58,723 nt of DNA, from IMG/VR virus record IMGVR_UViG_3300045955_000216, positions 1 to 58,723 of that record; one strand, written 5' to 3'. The stretch is from a virus. Both the position numbers and the translations under genes were made by a program. This document shows positions 46,462 through 54,882 of the stretch, one piece after another. The notes under the pieces were generated by a model. That model was given only the letters and a program-made list of their open reading frames with translations, was not told the DNA's origin and searched no databases. Numbering within the stretch: position 1 is the stretch's first letter; each line of letters starts with the position of its first letter.

Positions 46462-49065
46462 TTAGTCGTTCGCCGCGACTTCATACGAGATGAAGCCGGT
46501 AATGCGGCTTGAGCCCACTTGGGTCAGGCACACGTTGTTGGTGTCCACGCCGGTTTGCATGAAGGGCACCCCGGTCGCCATCGCCACCCCGCCTTGCGCC
46601 GCCGACGACACCCCGCTGCCCTCAGTCGTCGAGCCGATGATCGCCGTCGGCGAGGTCGCGCAGACGGAGCCCGTGCCCTCGATGAGGTTCCATGTCTCGG
46701 CCGCGTTCGCGTTGATGAAGATGGCGCAGAAGTAGACCCGCTGGCCCGAGGTGCCCGTGATGAGCTGCGTGTCGGCGGTCTGGCTGATCGCGATTTTCTG
46801 CGTGCAGGCGATCGGCTGCCGCACCGTCAGCCCGCGATCCGCGTTGAGCGGCCGCCCGGTCGAGGACTTGATCTCGTTCCCGGCGTCGTCCCGGATGCGG
46901 ACCGCCGAGTCGTTCGAGACCGTGACGCGCGGGATGCCGGACCCGCTCGCGCCCGTGCCGGTCACGGTGGCCGAGCCCCCGAACTGCGCGACGTTGACGC
47001 TCGCGTTCGCAGGGAGCGAGAGCACGTCCACCTGCAGCTCGCCGCTCGTATCCGTCGCGATGTCCTGCGTGTTGCCCGAGCCGTCCTTGCCGCCGATCCG
47101 CACGGGGTTCCCGGAGACGGCCGCCCCGTCGGCCGCCGTGCCGGCCACCGTGGCCGTCGGCAGCGTGAGGATGTCGACCTGCAGCTCCCCGTTCGTGTCC
47201 GTCTTGAGGCCCCGGAGGTTGGTCCCGTCCGTGCCCCCGGCATACATGGCGTGCGTCGGCGGGGACCCGCCCGGCGGGCGCTCGGCTCCCCACGGCGGGA
47301 CCGAGGGCGCGGACGTGGCGCGGAACGCCACCGTCGCGGTGCCCGAGGTGTACGCGTCCGCGCGGACGCGGACGTTCGAGACGCCGGCCAGGAACGGGAA
47401 CACGAACTGCCCGTTGGCGGTGATGGACTGCGTCATCGCCTCGCCCGCGATGGACCAGAGATCGGTCGCGGACCAGGTCGTCCCGCCGTCGAGCGAGACC
47501 TCGGGGATCAGGGTCGCGACCCAGGTCCCGGTGATCGTGACGCCGGCCCCGTTGATGCCCGCGCTCAGCGCGAGCGCCGACGTATCCTCGTCGGCCGTGA
47601 TGGTGTCGGACGCGGTCTGGACCGAGGCCCCGCCCGAGACCCGCAGGGCTCCGGTGCTGTCGACCTGGAGGACCGTGCGGTCCTGGTCGGCCGCGAGGGC
47701 GGTGCCCGCGTCGTTGCGGACCACCCCAGCGAGCGTGAGCTTGTCGCCGGAATTGTGGGCCGTGTCCTCGTCGTACTGCGTGCCGCCGCCAGCCGAGACC
47801 TCGTTGCCCGAGGCATCCCGGAGGTTGACGTGGAAGGCCCGGTTCTCGGTCAGACGCGCCGCTCCGGCCTCGCCTTCGGCAAGCGTCGACGGGGACGTAT
47901 CGTCCCGGTAGCCACCGACGGGCACCATGTTCCCGGATCCCGCCGTGAAGCCGGTCTTGTCTTGCTGGCTGACCCCGGAGCCCGTGCAGTTGCCGCAGTT
48001 GACGGCGAGCTGGTTCGAGCCGTTGACACTGGCGGTGTTGGTCCCGTCCCACACACGAACCGCTGAGTCGTTCGAGACAGTGACTCGAGGGATGCCCGCG
48101 CCCCCGGTGCCGGTCCCCGTGGCGACAGCCGATCCGCCGAACTGCGCGACGTTGAACGGCTCGTTGTCGGGGAAGCTCCCGATCGTGACCGAAGGAAGCG
48201 TCAGGACATCGACTTGTAGCTCCCCAGACGTATCGGTCGCGATGTCCTGGGTGTTGCCGGAGCCGTCCTTCCCACCGATCCGTACTGGGTTGCCGCTGAC
48301 CGCCGCACCATCGGCGGCGGGACCAGCCACCGACCACGGAGCCCCGCCCTGGTTCGCGGTGACCGTGCCCGAGACCGGCTGCGTGACCCCGGACCCGTCG
48401 ACGTGGAGCCGGCCGCTCGACACGTTGGCCTGCGTGGTGTCGCCCGCGCCGTCGCGGATAATGCCGTCCTGGTTGGCGGCGGTCGCGGCACCGGTGGGCA
48501 GCGGGAGCGACGCCGCGCTGATCGGCTGCGTGACGCCCGAGCCGTCGACGTGGAGCCGGCCGCTCGAGACGTTCGCCTGGGTCGTGTCCCCGGTGCCGTC
48601 GCGGACGATCCCGTCGTAGTTGGACACGGAGACCGTGCCCGTGACGGTGACGTCGTTGTTGGCCCCGAGGTTGACCAGGAGCCCGTCGGTGCTGTTCCCG
48701 GGGCAGCGGTCCCAGGTCGACCCGTCGAAGCAGTAGAGGTACGAGCGGATGATCGAGAGCGTGACGCTGTTGGACTCGTTGTCCGCCGGGGTGCCGCCGG
48801 CCGGGAAGCGGCCCGTCAGGGTGCTGTTGAGGAGCAAGGTCCCGAGGGTCGCCTCGGTGGCGGCGCCGGTCGGGAGCGGCAGCGAAGCGGCCGACACCGG
48901 CGACGTCACCCCGGAGGGATCCACCAGGAGCCGGCCGCTCGTGACGTCGGCCTCGCCCTGGCCGGCGACGCCGTCCTTGATCCGGACCGGGGTCTCGCCC
49001 TGGGCGAGGGCCAGGGTCGGGAGGAGGAGGAGCTCGAGGAGCCAGAGCGCCAGGATCCGTCGCAT
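46462..49065 (-). CDS. Exported repetitive beta-fibre protein, 867 aa
   Basis: ATG 49065 forms TGATG with the upstream stop. Signal peptide MRRILALWLLELLLLPTLAL, then AQ. The body is built of imperfect repeats: GRLHVDGSGVTQP, NPVRIGGKDGSGNTQDIATD followed by TSGELQVDV (twice, near-identical), and FNVAQFGG-type with GIPRVTVSNDSAVR (twice). The C-terminus has paired cysteines and TGVDTNNVCLTQVGSSRITG. Looks like a trimeric fibre or adhesin. Confidence 0.65.
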   Translation of the reverse strand: MRRILALWLLELLLLPTLALAQGETPVRIKDGVAGQGEADVTSGRLLVDPSGVTSPVSAASLPLPTGAATEATLGTLLLNSTLTGRFPAGGTPADNESNSVTLSIIRSYLYCFDGSTWDRCPGNSTDGLLVNLGANNDVTVTGTVSVSNYDGIVRDGTGDTTQANVSSGRLHVDGSGVTQPISAASLPLPTGAATAANQDGIIRDGAGDTTQANVSSGRLHVDGSGVTQPVSGTVTANQGGAPWSVAGPAADGAAVSGNPVRIGGKDGSGNTQDIATDTSGELQVDVLTLPSVTIGSFPDNEPFNVAQFGGSAVATGTGTGGAGIPRVTVSNDSAVRVWDGTNTASVNGSNQLAVNCGNCTGSGVSQQDKTGFTAGSGNMVPVGGYRDDTSPSTLAEGEAGAARLTENRAFHVNLRDASGNEVSAGGGTQYDEDTAHNSGDKLTLAGVVRNDAGTALAADQDRTVLQVDSTGALRVSGGASVQTASDTITADEDTSALALSAGINGAGVTITGTWVATLIPEVSLDGGTTWSATDLWSIAGEAMTQSITANGQFVFPFLAGVSNVRVRADAYTSGTATVAFRATSAPSVPPWGAERPPGGSPPTHAMYAGGTDGTNLRGLKTDTNGELQVDILTLPTATVAGTAADGAAVSGNPVRIGGKDGSGNTQDIATDTSGELQVDVLSLPANASVNVAQFGGSATVTGTGASGSGIPRVTVSNDSAVRIRDDAGNEIKSSTGRPLNADRGLTVRQPIACTQKIAISQTADTQLITGTSGQRVYFCAIFINANAAETWNLIEGTGSVCATSPTAIIGSTTEGSGVSSAAQGGVAMATGVPFMQTGVDTNNVCLTQVGSSRITGFISYEVAAND

Positions 49066-49532
49066 CACCACTCCGTCACGCGCGCGGCGCCCGCGCCGTC
49101 GCCCGTCCAGATGCCGTCAATGATCCCGGTGTACCCGGGGCGGACGTCGTGGGCTTGCTGGGGGGCGAGCTTCGCGGTGTAGCTCGTCGAGCTCGCGGTC
49201 GCGCCGTACTTGAGGAAGAGGGTCTCGGTGGAGTCGTTCACGATGATCGCCCCGATCCGCTCGGCGTTCGCCGCGAGGAGCGTGGTGCTGACATTGGCGT
49301 CGGCGACATTCGCGAGGGTCGCGGTCCCGTTCGTGCGCTCCCGGGTCCGCGTGACCAGGCCGGCGAGGCCGGTGGTCGGGTTCGCGCTCTTGACCTCGGC
49401 GATCTCCACCTGGGCGACGCCGCCGACCTGGACGGTCTCGCGGACGACCTTCGGGGTCCCGCCGTAGTCCTCGCTGTCGAGGTAATGGCCGGGGGTCGCG
49501 GAGCCCTCATAGGGGATCTGGGCGCGCGCCAT
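49065..49532 (-). CDS. Virion-region beta protein, 155 aa
   Basis: The second half reads ERIGAIIVNDSTETLFLKYG and APQQAHDVRPGYTGIIDGIW, a small beta-domain often found at fibre bases. Coupled to the fibre gene by TGATG. No signal peptide. Confidence 0.6.
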   Translation of the reverse strand: MARAQIPYEGSATPGHYLDSEDYGGTPKVVRETVQVGGVAQVEIAEVKSANPTTGLAGLVTRTRERTNGTATLANVADANVSTTLLAANAERIGAIIVNDSTETLFLKYGATASSTSYTAKLAPQQAHDVRPGYTGIIDGIWTGDGAGAARVTEW

Positions 49533-49535
49533 CGG

Positions 49536-49703
49536 CTAGGTGCGCCATGCGCGGAGCAGCGCCTCGAGGAGGACCGCCAACGGCCAGATGATCCGGAGGC
49601 GCTTGTGGCGACGGATCGCCACTAGGAAGAGGGACGGGGGCGTCGCCGGCGGGCCGCCCCCACCGGCCACGTTGCCCGCGTTGAGGAGGGGCGCGAGCGG
49701 CAT
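49536..49703 (-). CDS. Small basic hydrophobic protein, 55 aa
   Basis: ATG 49703 is six bases after the upstream stop. Gly/Pro-rich N-terminus then LFLVAIRRHKRLRIIWPLAV and LLEALLRAW, one amphipathic or membrane helix. Frame is compact between two real genes and fills the gap exactly. Confidence 0.45.
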   Translation of the reverse strand: MPLAPLLNAGNVAGGGGPPATPPSLFLVAIRRHKRLRIIWPLAVLLEALLRAWRT

Positions 49704-49706
49704 CGA

Positions 49707-50237
49707 CTACTCGAGCTCGCGGATCTTCCGGACGGCCTCGGCGCGCGCCTCGTCCGCCGCCTGGCGCTTGGCCTCCGCCTCGGCGGCGGCCGCCTCGTGG
49801 GCCTCGCGCTCGGCCTTCGCCGCCGCGAGCGCCTCGCGGGCGGCGATGAGCTCGGCCATCACGTCCGCGTGGTCGACGCGAAGCTGCGTGAGGTCCCGGT
49901 CCGCCTGGTCGCGGTCGGCCGTGATCCGGGTCAGCTCGGCCTTCATCGCGCCCAGACCGTCGGACAGCCCGCTCCAGGCCTGCTTGAGCCGCGCGATCGC
50001 CTGCTCGAGGTCCTGGCGCTCGGCCTCGCGCTCGACCGCCTGCGCGACGGCCGCCTCCTGGTCCTGCGCGATCTCGCGCTCGATCGCCTGGCGCCGGCGG
50101 TCCGCGTCCTCGGCGGCGCTCGTCGCCGCGTGGGCCAGCCGCAGGAGGTCCTCGAGCTTCCCGAGGGCCTGGCGGTACGGAGTGAGCGCCCCCAGGACGT
50201 TGAGGGCCTGCCCGTAGGTCATCTCGCGCTCTGCCAT
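49707..50237 (-). CDS. Coiled-coil protein, 176 aa
   Basis: Almost entirely helical, Ala/Glu/Arg/Gln-rich (DADRRRQAIEREIAQDQEAA, AAAKAEREAHEAAAAEAEAK). Possibly a scaffold-like or fibre-shaft protein. GC3 is normal for the genome. Confidence 0.6.
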   Translation of the reverse strand: MAEREMTYGQALNVLGALTPYRQALGKLEDLLRLAHAATSAAEDADRRRQAIEREIAQDQEAAVAQAVEREAERQDLEQAIARLKQAWSGLSDGLGAMKAELTRITADRDQADRDLTQLRVDHADVMAELIAAREALAAAKAEREAHEAAAAEAEAKRQAADEARAEAVRKIRELE

Positions 50238-50247
50238 CGCCGCCCCC

Positions 50248-50586
50248 TTACCCGCCGACCGTGAGCCGGACGGTCACGGTGGTGCCGGTCGTCACCAGCG
50301 GCCGGATGCTGTCGGTGTTCTCGAGGACCTCCCGGATGTCGGCGGCCGAGAAGGTCAAGGCGTTCCCCTCGCCGCGCGAGTCGTTGAGGACCCGCGCCGT
50401 CCCGCCGGCATCCTTGCCCTGGATGTCGACGGCCGTCACGGCGGCCCCGGACACCTCGACGGTCTTGTTCGGGTACTTGGCAAGGCCTGACATCCAGGCC
50501 CCGTCATCGCCCGAGCCCATCGAGGCCCAGGTGATCCGCTGCACGCCGACGCCGAGCTGCTCGATCGTAGGGACGACGGTTGCCAT
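50248..50586 (-). CDS. Virion-region protein, 112 aa
   Basis: IEQLGVGVQRITWASMGSGD and NKTVEVSGAAVTAVDIQGKD with a C-terminal VTTGTTVTVRLTVGG; a single beta-sandwich. Looks like a small conserved structural protein seen near terminase genes in several phages, by memory. Confidence 0.6.
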   Translation of the reverse strand: MATVVPTIEQLGVGVQRITWASMGSGDDGAWMSGLAKYPNKTVEVSGAAVTAVDIQGKDAGGTARVLNDSRGEGNALTFSAADIREVLENTDSIRPLVTTGTTVTVRLTVGG

Positions 50587-50598
50587 GATGGGGCCCTC

Positions 50599-51771
50599 CT
50601 ACCAGCGGTCATCCGGCACGCCGGCCGGGGGTTGGAAGCGTCGGTTGAGCGCCTCGAGCTCCGGGCCCGCCTGCCGCGCGGCCTCGGTGTTGACGATGAA
50701 TTCGCCGCGCGTCGCGTTGATCGGGACGCGGTCCCGCCCCGCCGGCCCCTGCACGCGGCCGCCGTGGTAGTAGTTGCCCAGCGCGTCGCCGCGCCCGGGA
50801 TCCCCGACGCCCCCGCCGGCCGCGCTGCCGGCCCCCCCGCCGGCCGGATCCGCGCCGCCGAAGCCATCCCGGGAGGCGTCGGCCCGGCCGACCTGGATCC
50901 CCTCGCGCGTGTTGTCGACGGGGCCCCAATCTCCCTCGTTGAGCCCGCCGTAGGACTGCTCGCCCCGGTCCGGCGCGGAGAGGGCCGTCGGCGCGGGCGC
51001 GCGGGTCGAGCCGCCGCCGCTGGACCGCCGGCTCGAGCTCGACTGGACCAGGGGCTCCGGCTCCGGGGGAGGCGGTGCCGGCGTCCGGTAACTGTAGAGG
51101 AGCGGCGCGTCCTGGCCGTAGCGGTAGCGGGCCTGGAGGGCGAAGAGGCGCGGGTCGATCGGGATGCCGAGGAGCCCGCCCGCGTAGTTGAACGCTTCGC
51201 CGGGGAGCTGAGTCCCTGCCGCCGGCGCCGCGAAGGTCGCCGTCTGGGCCTCGGTCTCGAGGCCGGCCTGGACGGGGGTGCCCGTGCCCTTGTAGACCCA
51301 GGTCCCCAGGATCGGGTTCCAGTCGGCGTCGATCCCGAGGGGCTTCGGCGGCGGCGCCGTGAGCGCCCCGCCCGCCATCGGGGCGAACTGGAACTTCGCG
51401 TCCTGGGGCCCGCCCTGGTAGCCGTAGTGCTTGTAGACCTGGCCGCCGTAGCTCGTGTCGAAGTCGCCGTACCCCGGCGTCAGGCCGGCGCCCACCACCG
51501 GGTCGAAGGCCATCGCGGAGATGGCGTCAAGGAGCCCCTGCTTGTACTCCTCGGGCGCCGTGATCCGGAAGCGGCCCGCGTCGGAATTCTCGAAGCGGAC
51601 CTTCCCGGCCCAGCCGGGGTTCCGCATGGACACGAGGTCGTGGAGGAAGTTGATCCCCCCGGTCCCCGCGGGCCCCCGGCCGAAGCGCGGATCTTCCCCC
51701 TCGAGGCGCATGAGGCCGCCCTCGAGCCCGGGCGTGACGGTCACGGGGACGACGGCACCCATAGGCGGCAT
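50599..51771 (-). CDS. Structural protein with GEFIVN motif, 390 aa
   Basis: After a beta-rich first half comes a Pro/Ser/Gly linker (about 225-330) and a C-terminal segment GGRVQGPAGRDRVPINATRG then EFIVNTEAARQ, a motif typical of phage virion proteins. Immediately downstream of terminase. Role unknown. Confidence 0.6.
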   Translation of the reverse strand: MPPMGAVVPVTVTPGLEGGLMRLEGEDPRFGRGPAGTGGINFLHDLVSMRNPGWAGKVRFENSDAGRFRITAPEEYKQGLLDAISAMAFDPVVGAGLTPGYGDFDTSYGGQVYKHYGYQGGPQDAKFQFAPMAGGALTAPPPKPLGIDADWNPILGTWVYKGTGTPVQAGLETEAQTATFAAPAAGTQLPGEAFNYAGGLLGIPIDPRLFALQARYRYGQDAPLLYSYRTPAPPPPEPEPLVQSSSSRRSSGGGSTRAPAPTALSAPDRGEQSYGGLNEGDWGPVDNTREGIQVGRADASRDGFGGADPAGGGAGSAAGGGVGDPGRGDALGNYYHGGRVQGPAGRDRVPINATRGEFIVNTEAARQAGPELEALNRRFQPPAGVPDDRW

Positions 51772-51774
51772 GGC

Positions 51775-53250
51775 TTACACCCCCATCCACGCGAGGTCCC
51801 GCCGGGCGGTGGGGCTCGGCAGGGTCGGGCGCGCGGGCTTGCGGTAGTAGTCCTCGACGGGGAAGCAGACGGACGCGAAGTAACAGGCCATGTGGCCGAC
51901 GTGGTCGTGGAGGCCCGAGGCGCGCTTGGCGGCCATCAGGGTCGGCGTGATCCGGCCGAGCGCGTCCTTCGGGTAGTGCCAGCCGCCGCGGAGCGCCCGG
52001 CGGAAGAGCTTGTCCTCGGGGTCGACCTGGAGGATCGGCCGGCCGCGGGACATCCGATTGAGGAGCGCCTTCAAGGCGTCGCGCCGGGCCGGCCAGGTGA
52101 TCGGCCCGTCCTCGAACATGGCGCGCGGGGCGTTCCGGCCGATCTGGGACGTCAGCCGCGTCTCGATGACCATGACCGCGGTGTGCTCGGCGTTCGATTG
52201 CTCGCGCTGCCGGCCCGCGGGGTCGCCCATGTCGCGGATGGTGCCCTCGAAGTGCCCGAGCCACTCCGACTCCCAGGGAAGGATCTGCTCGTCGATGAGC
52301 TGCTCGACGCCCTGGTTGACGCCCTGGAACGTCATGAGCTTGTTGACGTGGGCCAGCGGCGTGATCTGCCAGTAGCCGCACGTCGGGGTGAGCCCGAAGT
52401 CCCAGGCCCGCGCGATCGTGCCGTAGCGCAGGATCGGGAGCGGTTCCGCCGCGACGTGGGTCTGGTCGTTGTACTCCGGGATGACCGGCTCGCCCAGGAC
52501 GATCTGCCCGACCTGGCCCTCGACCAGGCGGGCCACCAGGTCGCCGCGGCCGGTCGCCTCGAGGGCCAGCCGGTTCTCCGCGCGCCGCTGGTCGGAGTAG
52601 TGGGCGTTCTCGCCCTTCGGGATCCGGAAGAGCCGGACCATCGGCCGCGTCCCGAGGGCCGGCATGGTGGCCCGGATCTTCGGCTCGAGCTCGAGCATCC
52701 GCTCGCCGACCTTGAGGGTCCAGTGGTCCTCGTCGGGCGGGTTGTAGGTAATCTGGATCCAGGCGTCGACGATGCCCGCCTGGCGGAGCGAGGTCGCGGC
52801 CACGCCGAAGACCTCGACGGGGATCCCGCCGGAAATGTCCGCGGCCGGGGCCGGCTCCTCGAGCCAGATGACGCCGGCGCCCATGCCTTGCAGCTTGTTG
52901 ACCTCGGCCATCCGGTCGAGCCCGAGGAAGCGGAGCTCGAGGAGTCCGTTGCCGACCAGGGCGCCCGTCTCGTGGCCCTGGCTATGGTCCCACTCGACGG
53001 CGAGCCCCTTGGCCTCAAGCTCGTGGAGCGTCTTGATCGCCGAGTCCCGGAGGTTGACCATCGTGTCGCGGATGACCACGCACTTGAGCGGGAGCGCCGC
53101 GCGGGGGATGTACCGCTGGGCCCGGTGGAGTAGGCGGTAGTAGCCGTGGGTCGTCTTGCCCTCGCCGCGGGGCCCCATGAGCATGACCACGAAGGCGGGC
53201 GACTCCATGAATTGCCAGCCCGTCCGCGAGGGCTGCATCCGGAAACTCAT
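51775..53250 (-). CDS. terL: Terminase large subunit, 491 aa
   Basis: ATG 53250 overlaps the small-subunit stop. Walker A is GPRGEGKT (26-33), Walker B VIWLEE (127-132, catalytic Glu), and the RNase H-like nuclease begins at RAWDFGLTPTCGYW (near 280) with its metal-binding Asp. Pumps DNA into the prohead and cuts it. Confidence 0.92.
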   Translation of the reverse strand: MSFRMQPSRTGWQFMESPAFVVMLMGPRGEGKTTHGYYRLLHRAQRYIPRAALPLKCVVIRDTMVNLRDSAIKTLHELEAKGLAVEWDHSQGHETGALVGNGLLELRFLGLDRMAEVNKLQGMGAGVIWLEEPAPAADISGGIPVEVFGVAATSLRQAGIVDAWIQITYNPPDEDHWTLKVGERMLELEPKIRATMPALGTRPMVRLFRIPKGENAHYSDQRRAENRLALEATGRGDLVARLVEGQVGQIVLGEPVIPEYNDQTHVAAEPLPILRYGTIARAWDFGLTPTCGYWQITPLAHVNKLMTFQGVNQGVEQLIDEQILPWESEWLGHFEGTIRDMGDPAGRQREQSNAEHTAVMVIETRLTSQIGRNAPRAMFEDGPITWPARRDALKALLNRMSRGRPILQVDPEDKLFRRALRGGWHYPKDALGRITPTLMAAKRASGLHDHVGHMACYFASVCFPVEDYYRKPARPTLPSPTARRDLAWMGV

Positions 53251-53678
53251 TCGGGCATCACCACCGCGACGTGGCCGTGCTCGTCCGGGGCGCCGACCGG
53301 GGCGGGGAGCTCCGCGTCCGGGGTCGCCGGATCCGTGCCGGGCGGGAAGACGTACATCGGCTGGAGCCCCTCGAGGTTGACCTTGACGGCCTGGGGCGGC
53401 CGGCCGAAGCCGTGGTCCATGAGGTCCCGGCGGGCCGCGGCCCGGGCGGCCCAGGGCGATCGCGCGTTGCGGAGCGTGTGGAGGGCGTGGTCGACGAGCT
53501 CCTGGCCGTCGGCGGTCTGACTGCGGATGTACTCCCCGAGGCCCTTCGCGCGGCCGCCGGGGTTGCCCGACTGCCCCGGGAGCCACCCCTTCCCCGTGAC
53601 GCCGCCGAGCTGGTAGCCCTCACGGGCCGCCGGCGGGGCCGGGGGGATCGGGTCGTGGATCTTCGGGCCCTTCGCCAT
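53247..53678 (-). CDS. Terminase small subunit-like protein, 143 aa
   Basis: KGWLPGQSGNPGGRAKGLGE is the DUF5681-type signature common in genes just before terL. A helical segment (LVDHALHTLRNARSPWAARA) and a Pro-rich C-terminus follow. ATGA coupling to terL supports the terminase role. Confidence 0.75.
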   Translation of the reverse strand: MAKGPKIHDPIPPAPPAAREGYQLGGVTGKGWLPGQSGNPGGRAKGLGEYIRSQTADGQELVDHALHTLRNARSPWAARAAARRDLMDHGFGRPPQAVKVNLEGLQPMYVFPPGTDPATPDAELPAPVGAPDEHGHVAVVMPE

Positions 53679-53680
53679 CC

Positions 53681-53778
53681 GCCTCCCCGAAACAGAAACG
53701 CCCGCCGTCCTCCGTAGAGAACGACGGGCGCGCGTGATACGCGTCTGCCCCGATGCCTTGACTCGTCGCCGTCGAGTC
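53681..53778 (-). ncRNA. Structured intergenic element, copy 2
   Basis: Hairpin A arms CGCCCGCCGT (53699-53708) and ACGACGGGCG (53721-53730), one mismatch, with T-rich minus-strand tail. The linker CGCGTCTGCCCCG (53740-53752 region) equals copy 1. Hairpin B is GACTCG/CGAGTC (53760-53765, 53773-53778). Stems differ from copy 1 yet pair. Located between 53783 and terS. Confidence 0.6.
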
Positions 53779-53782
53779 TACG

Positions 53783-54025
53783 CTAGGTTCTGCGCTCTCC
53801 CGCGAGAGGGAACGGCGTGACCCCGTCGGTGGTCTCATACGCGACCACTTGCCCGCCGCCACAGGTCCGACAGACGTAGCGCGTGCTCGTCTTGCGGTGG
53901 CCCTTGTCCGAGAAGCGGCCCTGATGGAGGCTCACCGTGATGCTCCCCGTCCAGTCGGCGGGCCCGAGTGGAAACCCGACGCGGTGACCGTGGAGCATCA
54001 TCTCGAGGACCAGCGGGCCTTTCAC
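53783..54025 (-). CDS. Small zinc-motif protein, 80 aa
   Basis: GTG 54025 overlaps the mini-membrane gene stop. Contains CRTC (near 51) with nearby His residues (GHRKTST, LHGHRVG). Last gene before the element at 53681. Confidence 0.5.
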   Translation of the reverse strand: MKGPLVLEMMLHGHRVGFPLGPADWTGSITVSLHQGRFSDKGHRKTSTRYVCRTCGGGQVVAYETTDGVTPFPLAGERRT

Positions 54026-54114
54026 CGCCGGCGGCGCTCGCGCTCGAGCAACCAGGCCCCCCAGACCAGGACCGCGAGGGCCCCGAGGCAGACGCCGAGG
54101 AGGAGCAGCTTCAC
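54022..54114 (-). CDS. 30-residue single-pass membrane protein
   Basis: GTG 54114 and TGA 54024-54022, with GTGA overlaps at both ends. MKLLLLGVCLGALAVLVWGA then WLLERERRRR: one helix, positive C-terminus. Too short for usual gene finders. Confidence 0.55.
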   Translation of the reverse strand: MKLLLLGVCLGALAVLVWGAWLLERERRRR

Positions 54115-54512
54115 TCGAGCCGCCCGAGCGCCTCGAGCTTCTCGGCCACCTTCGCCTCGACCATCGCCTTCTGCTCCTGGAGCGTGACGATCTCCGCGGT
54201 CAGGCGCGCGACGATCTGCCGGAGCTCGAGGACGCGCGCATCATGGTCCGCCTTCGCCTGGGCCAGCGCCGACCGGAGGGCCATCAGGGTCTCCGCCGAC
54301 CGGCGCCGCGAGTCCTCGAGCGCCGCCTCCGTCTGGGCTAGGAGGACCTGGCGCTCCTCGAGGCGCTCCGCCTCGATCGTCGCCGCGTCCTTCCGCTGCG
54401 GGGCCCGGATCTTCACCTTCCGGCGTGGGGCCCGGAGCCCCGCCGGCGGCGCCGGCGGGCTCGGACGCGACGAGGGGGGGGGCGGGGTCGGCTTCGCGGG
54501 ACGCGGACTCAT
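54111..54512 (-). CDS. Coiled-coil protein, 133 aa
   Basis: Proline-rich first 30 residues, a basic patch (RAPRRKVKIRAPQRK) and a long helix (about 55-130, EERQVLLAQTEAALEDSRRR). ATG 54512 lies inside the 3' end of the neighbouring frame, which overlaps it by 272 bp. The coiled coil has normal composition, so this frame is taken as real here. Confidence 0.6.
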   Translation of the reverse strand: MSPRPAKPTPPPPSSRPSPPAPPAGLRAPRRKVKIRAPQRKDAATIEAERLEERQVLLAQTEAALEDSRRRSAETLMALRSALAQAKADHDARVLELRQIVARLTAEIVTLQEQKAMVEAKVAEKLEALGRLE

Positions 54513-54882
54513 ACGGGACCTCCCCCCGGCCCTCGCAGACCGGGCACGCGGGACGACACTCGAGGCCACGGGGGCCGGGCGGGGTAAGGAACCCGGCCCC
54601 CCGGCAGCGCGGACACCGCTGGGCTTCGCCCAGGCGGAAGCGGACCTCGCGCAGGACCAGGCCCCGGTCGGGCTTCAACCACTCGGCCCAGACACAGTCC
54701 GGCTCCCAGAGCCGGCGCCGCAGGAAGTCGACGGCCTCGGCGATCTGCGCGGTCCGGTACTTCCAGCCATACCAGCTCCGGGCGGCCCGCGGCGGTTCGG
54801 GCGGGAACGGCCGGACATCGTCGAGCGCCTTGGTGAGGACCGCGTGCGTGAGGATCCGCCACGGCTCCCACTCGTCGGCCAC
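54241..54882 (-). CDS. Zinc-finger (DnaJ-like) protein, up to 213 aa
   Basis: GTG 54882 abuts the upstream stop. Residues 1-85 are protein-like (WEPWRILTHAVLTKALDDVR, AVDFLRRRLWEPDCVWAEWL). CPRCRGAG and CPVCEGRGEVPYE give a CxxCxGxG pair, as in DnaJ zinc fingers. The last 85 residues are Gly/Pro/Ala-rich and overlap the coiled-coil gene out of frame. Confidence 0.6.
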   Translation of the reverse strand: MADEWEPWRILTHAVLTKALDDVRPFPPEPPRAARSWYGWKYRTAQIAEAVDFLRRRLWEPDCVWAEWLKPDRGLVLREVRFRLGEAQRCPRCRGAGFLTPPGPRGLECRPACPVCEGRGEVPYESASREADPAPPLVASEPAGAAGGAPGPTPEGEDPGPAAEGRGDDRGGAPRGAPGPPSPDGGGARGLAAPVGGDPDGPPVGAGPGEGGP

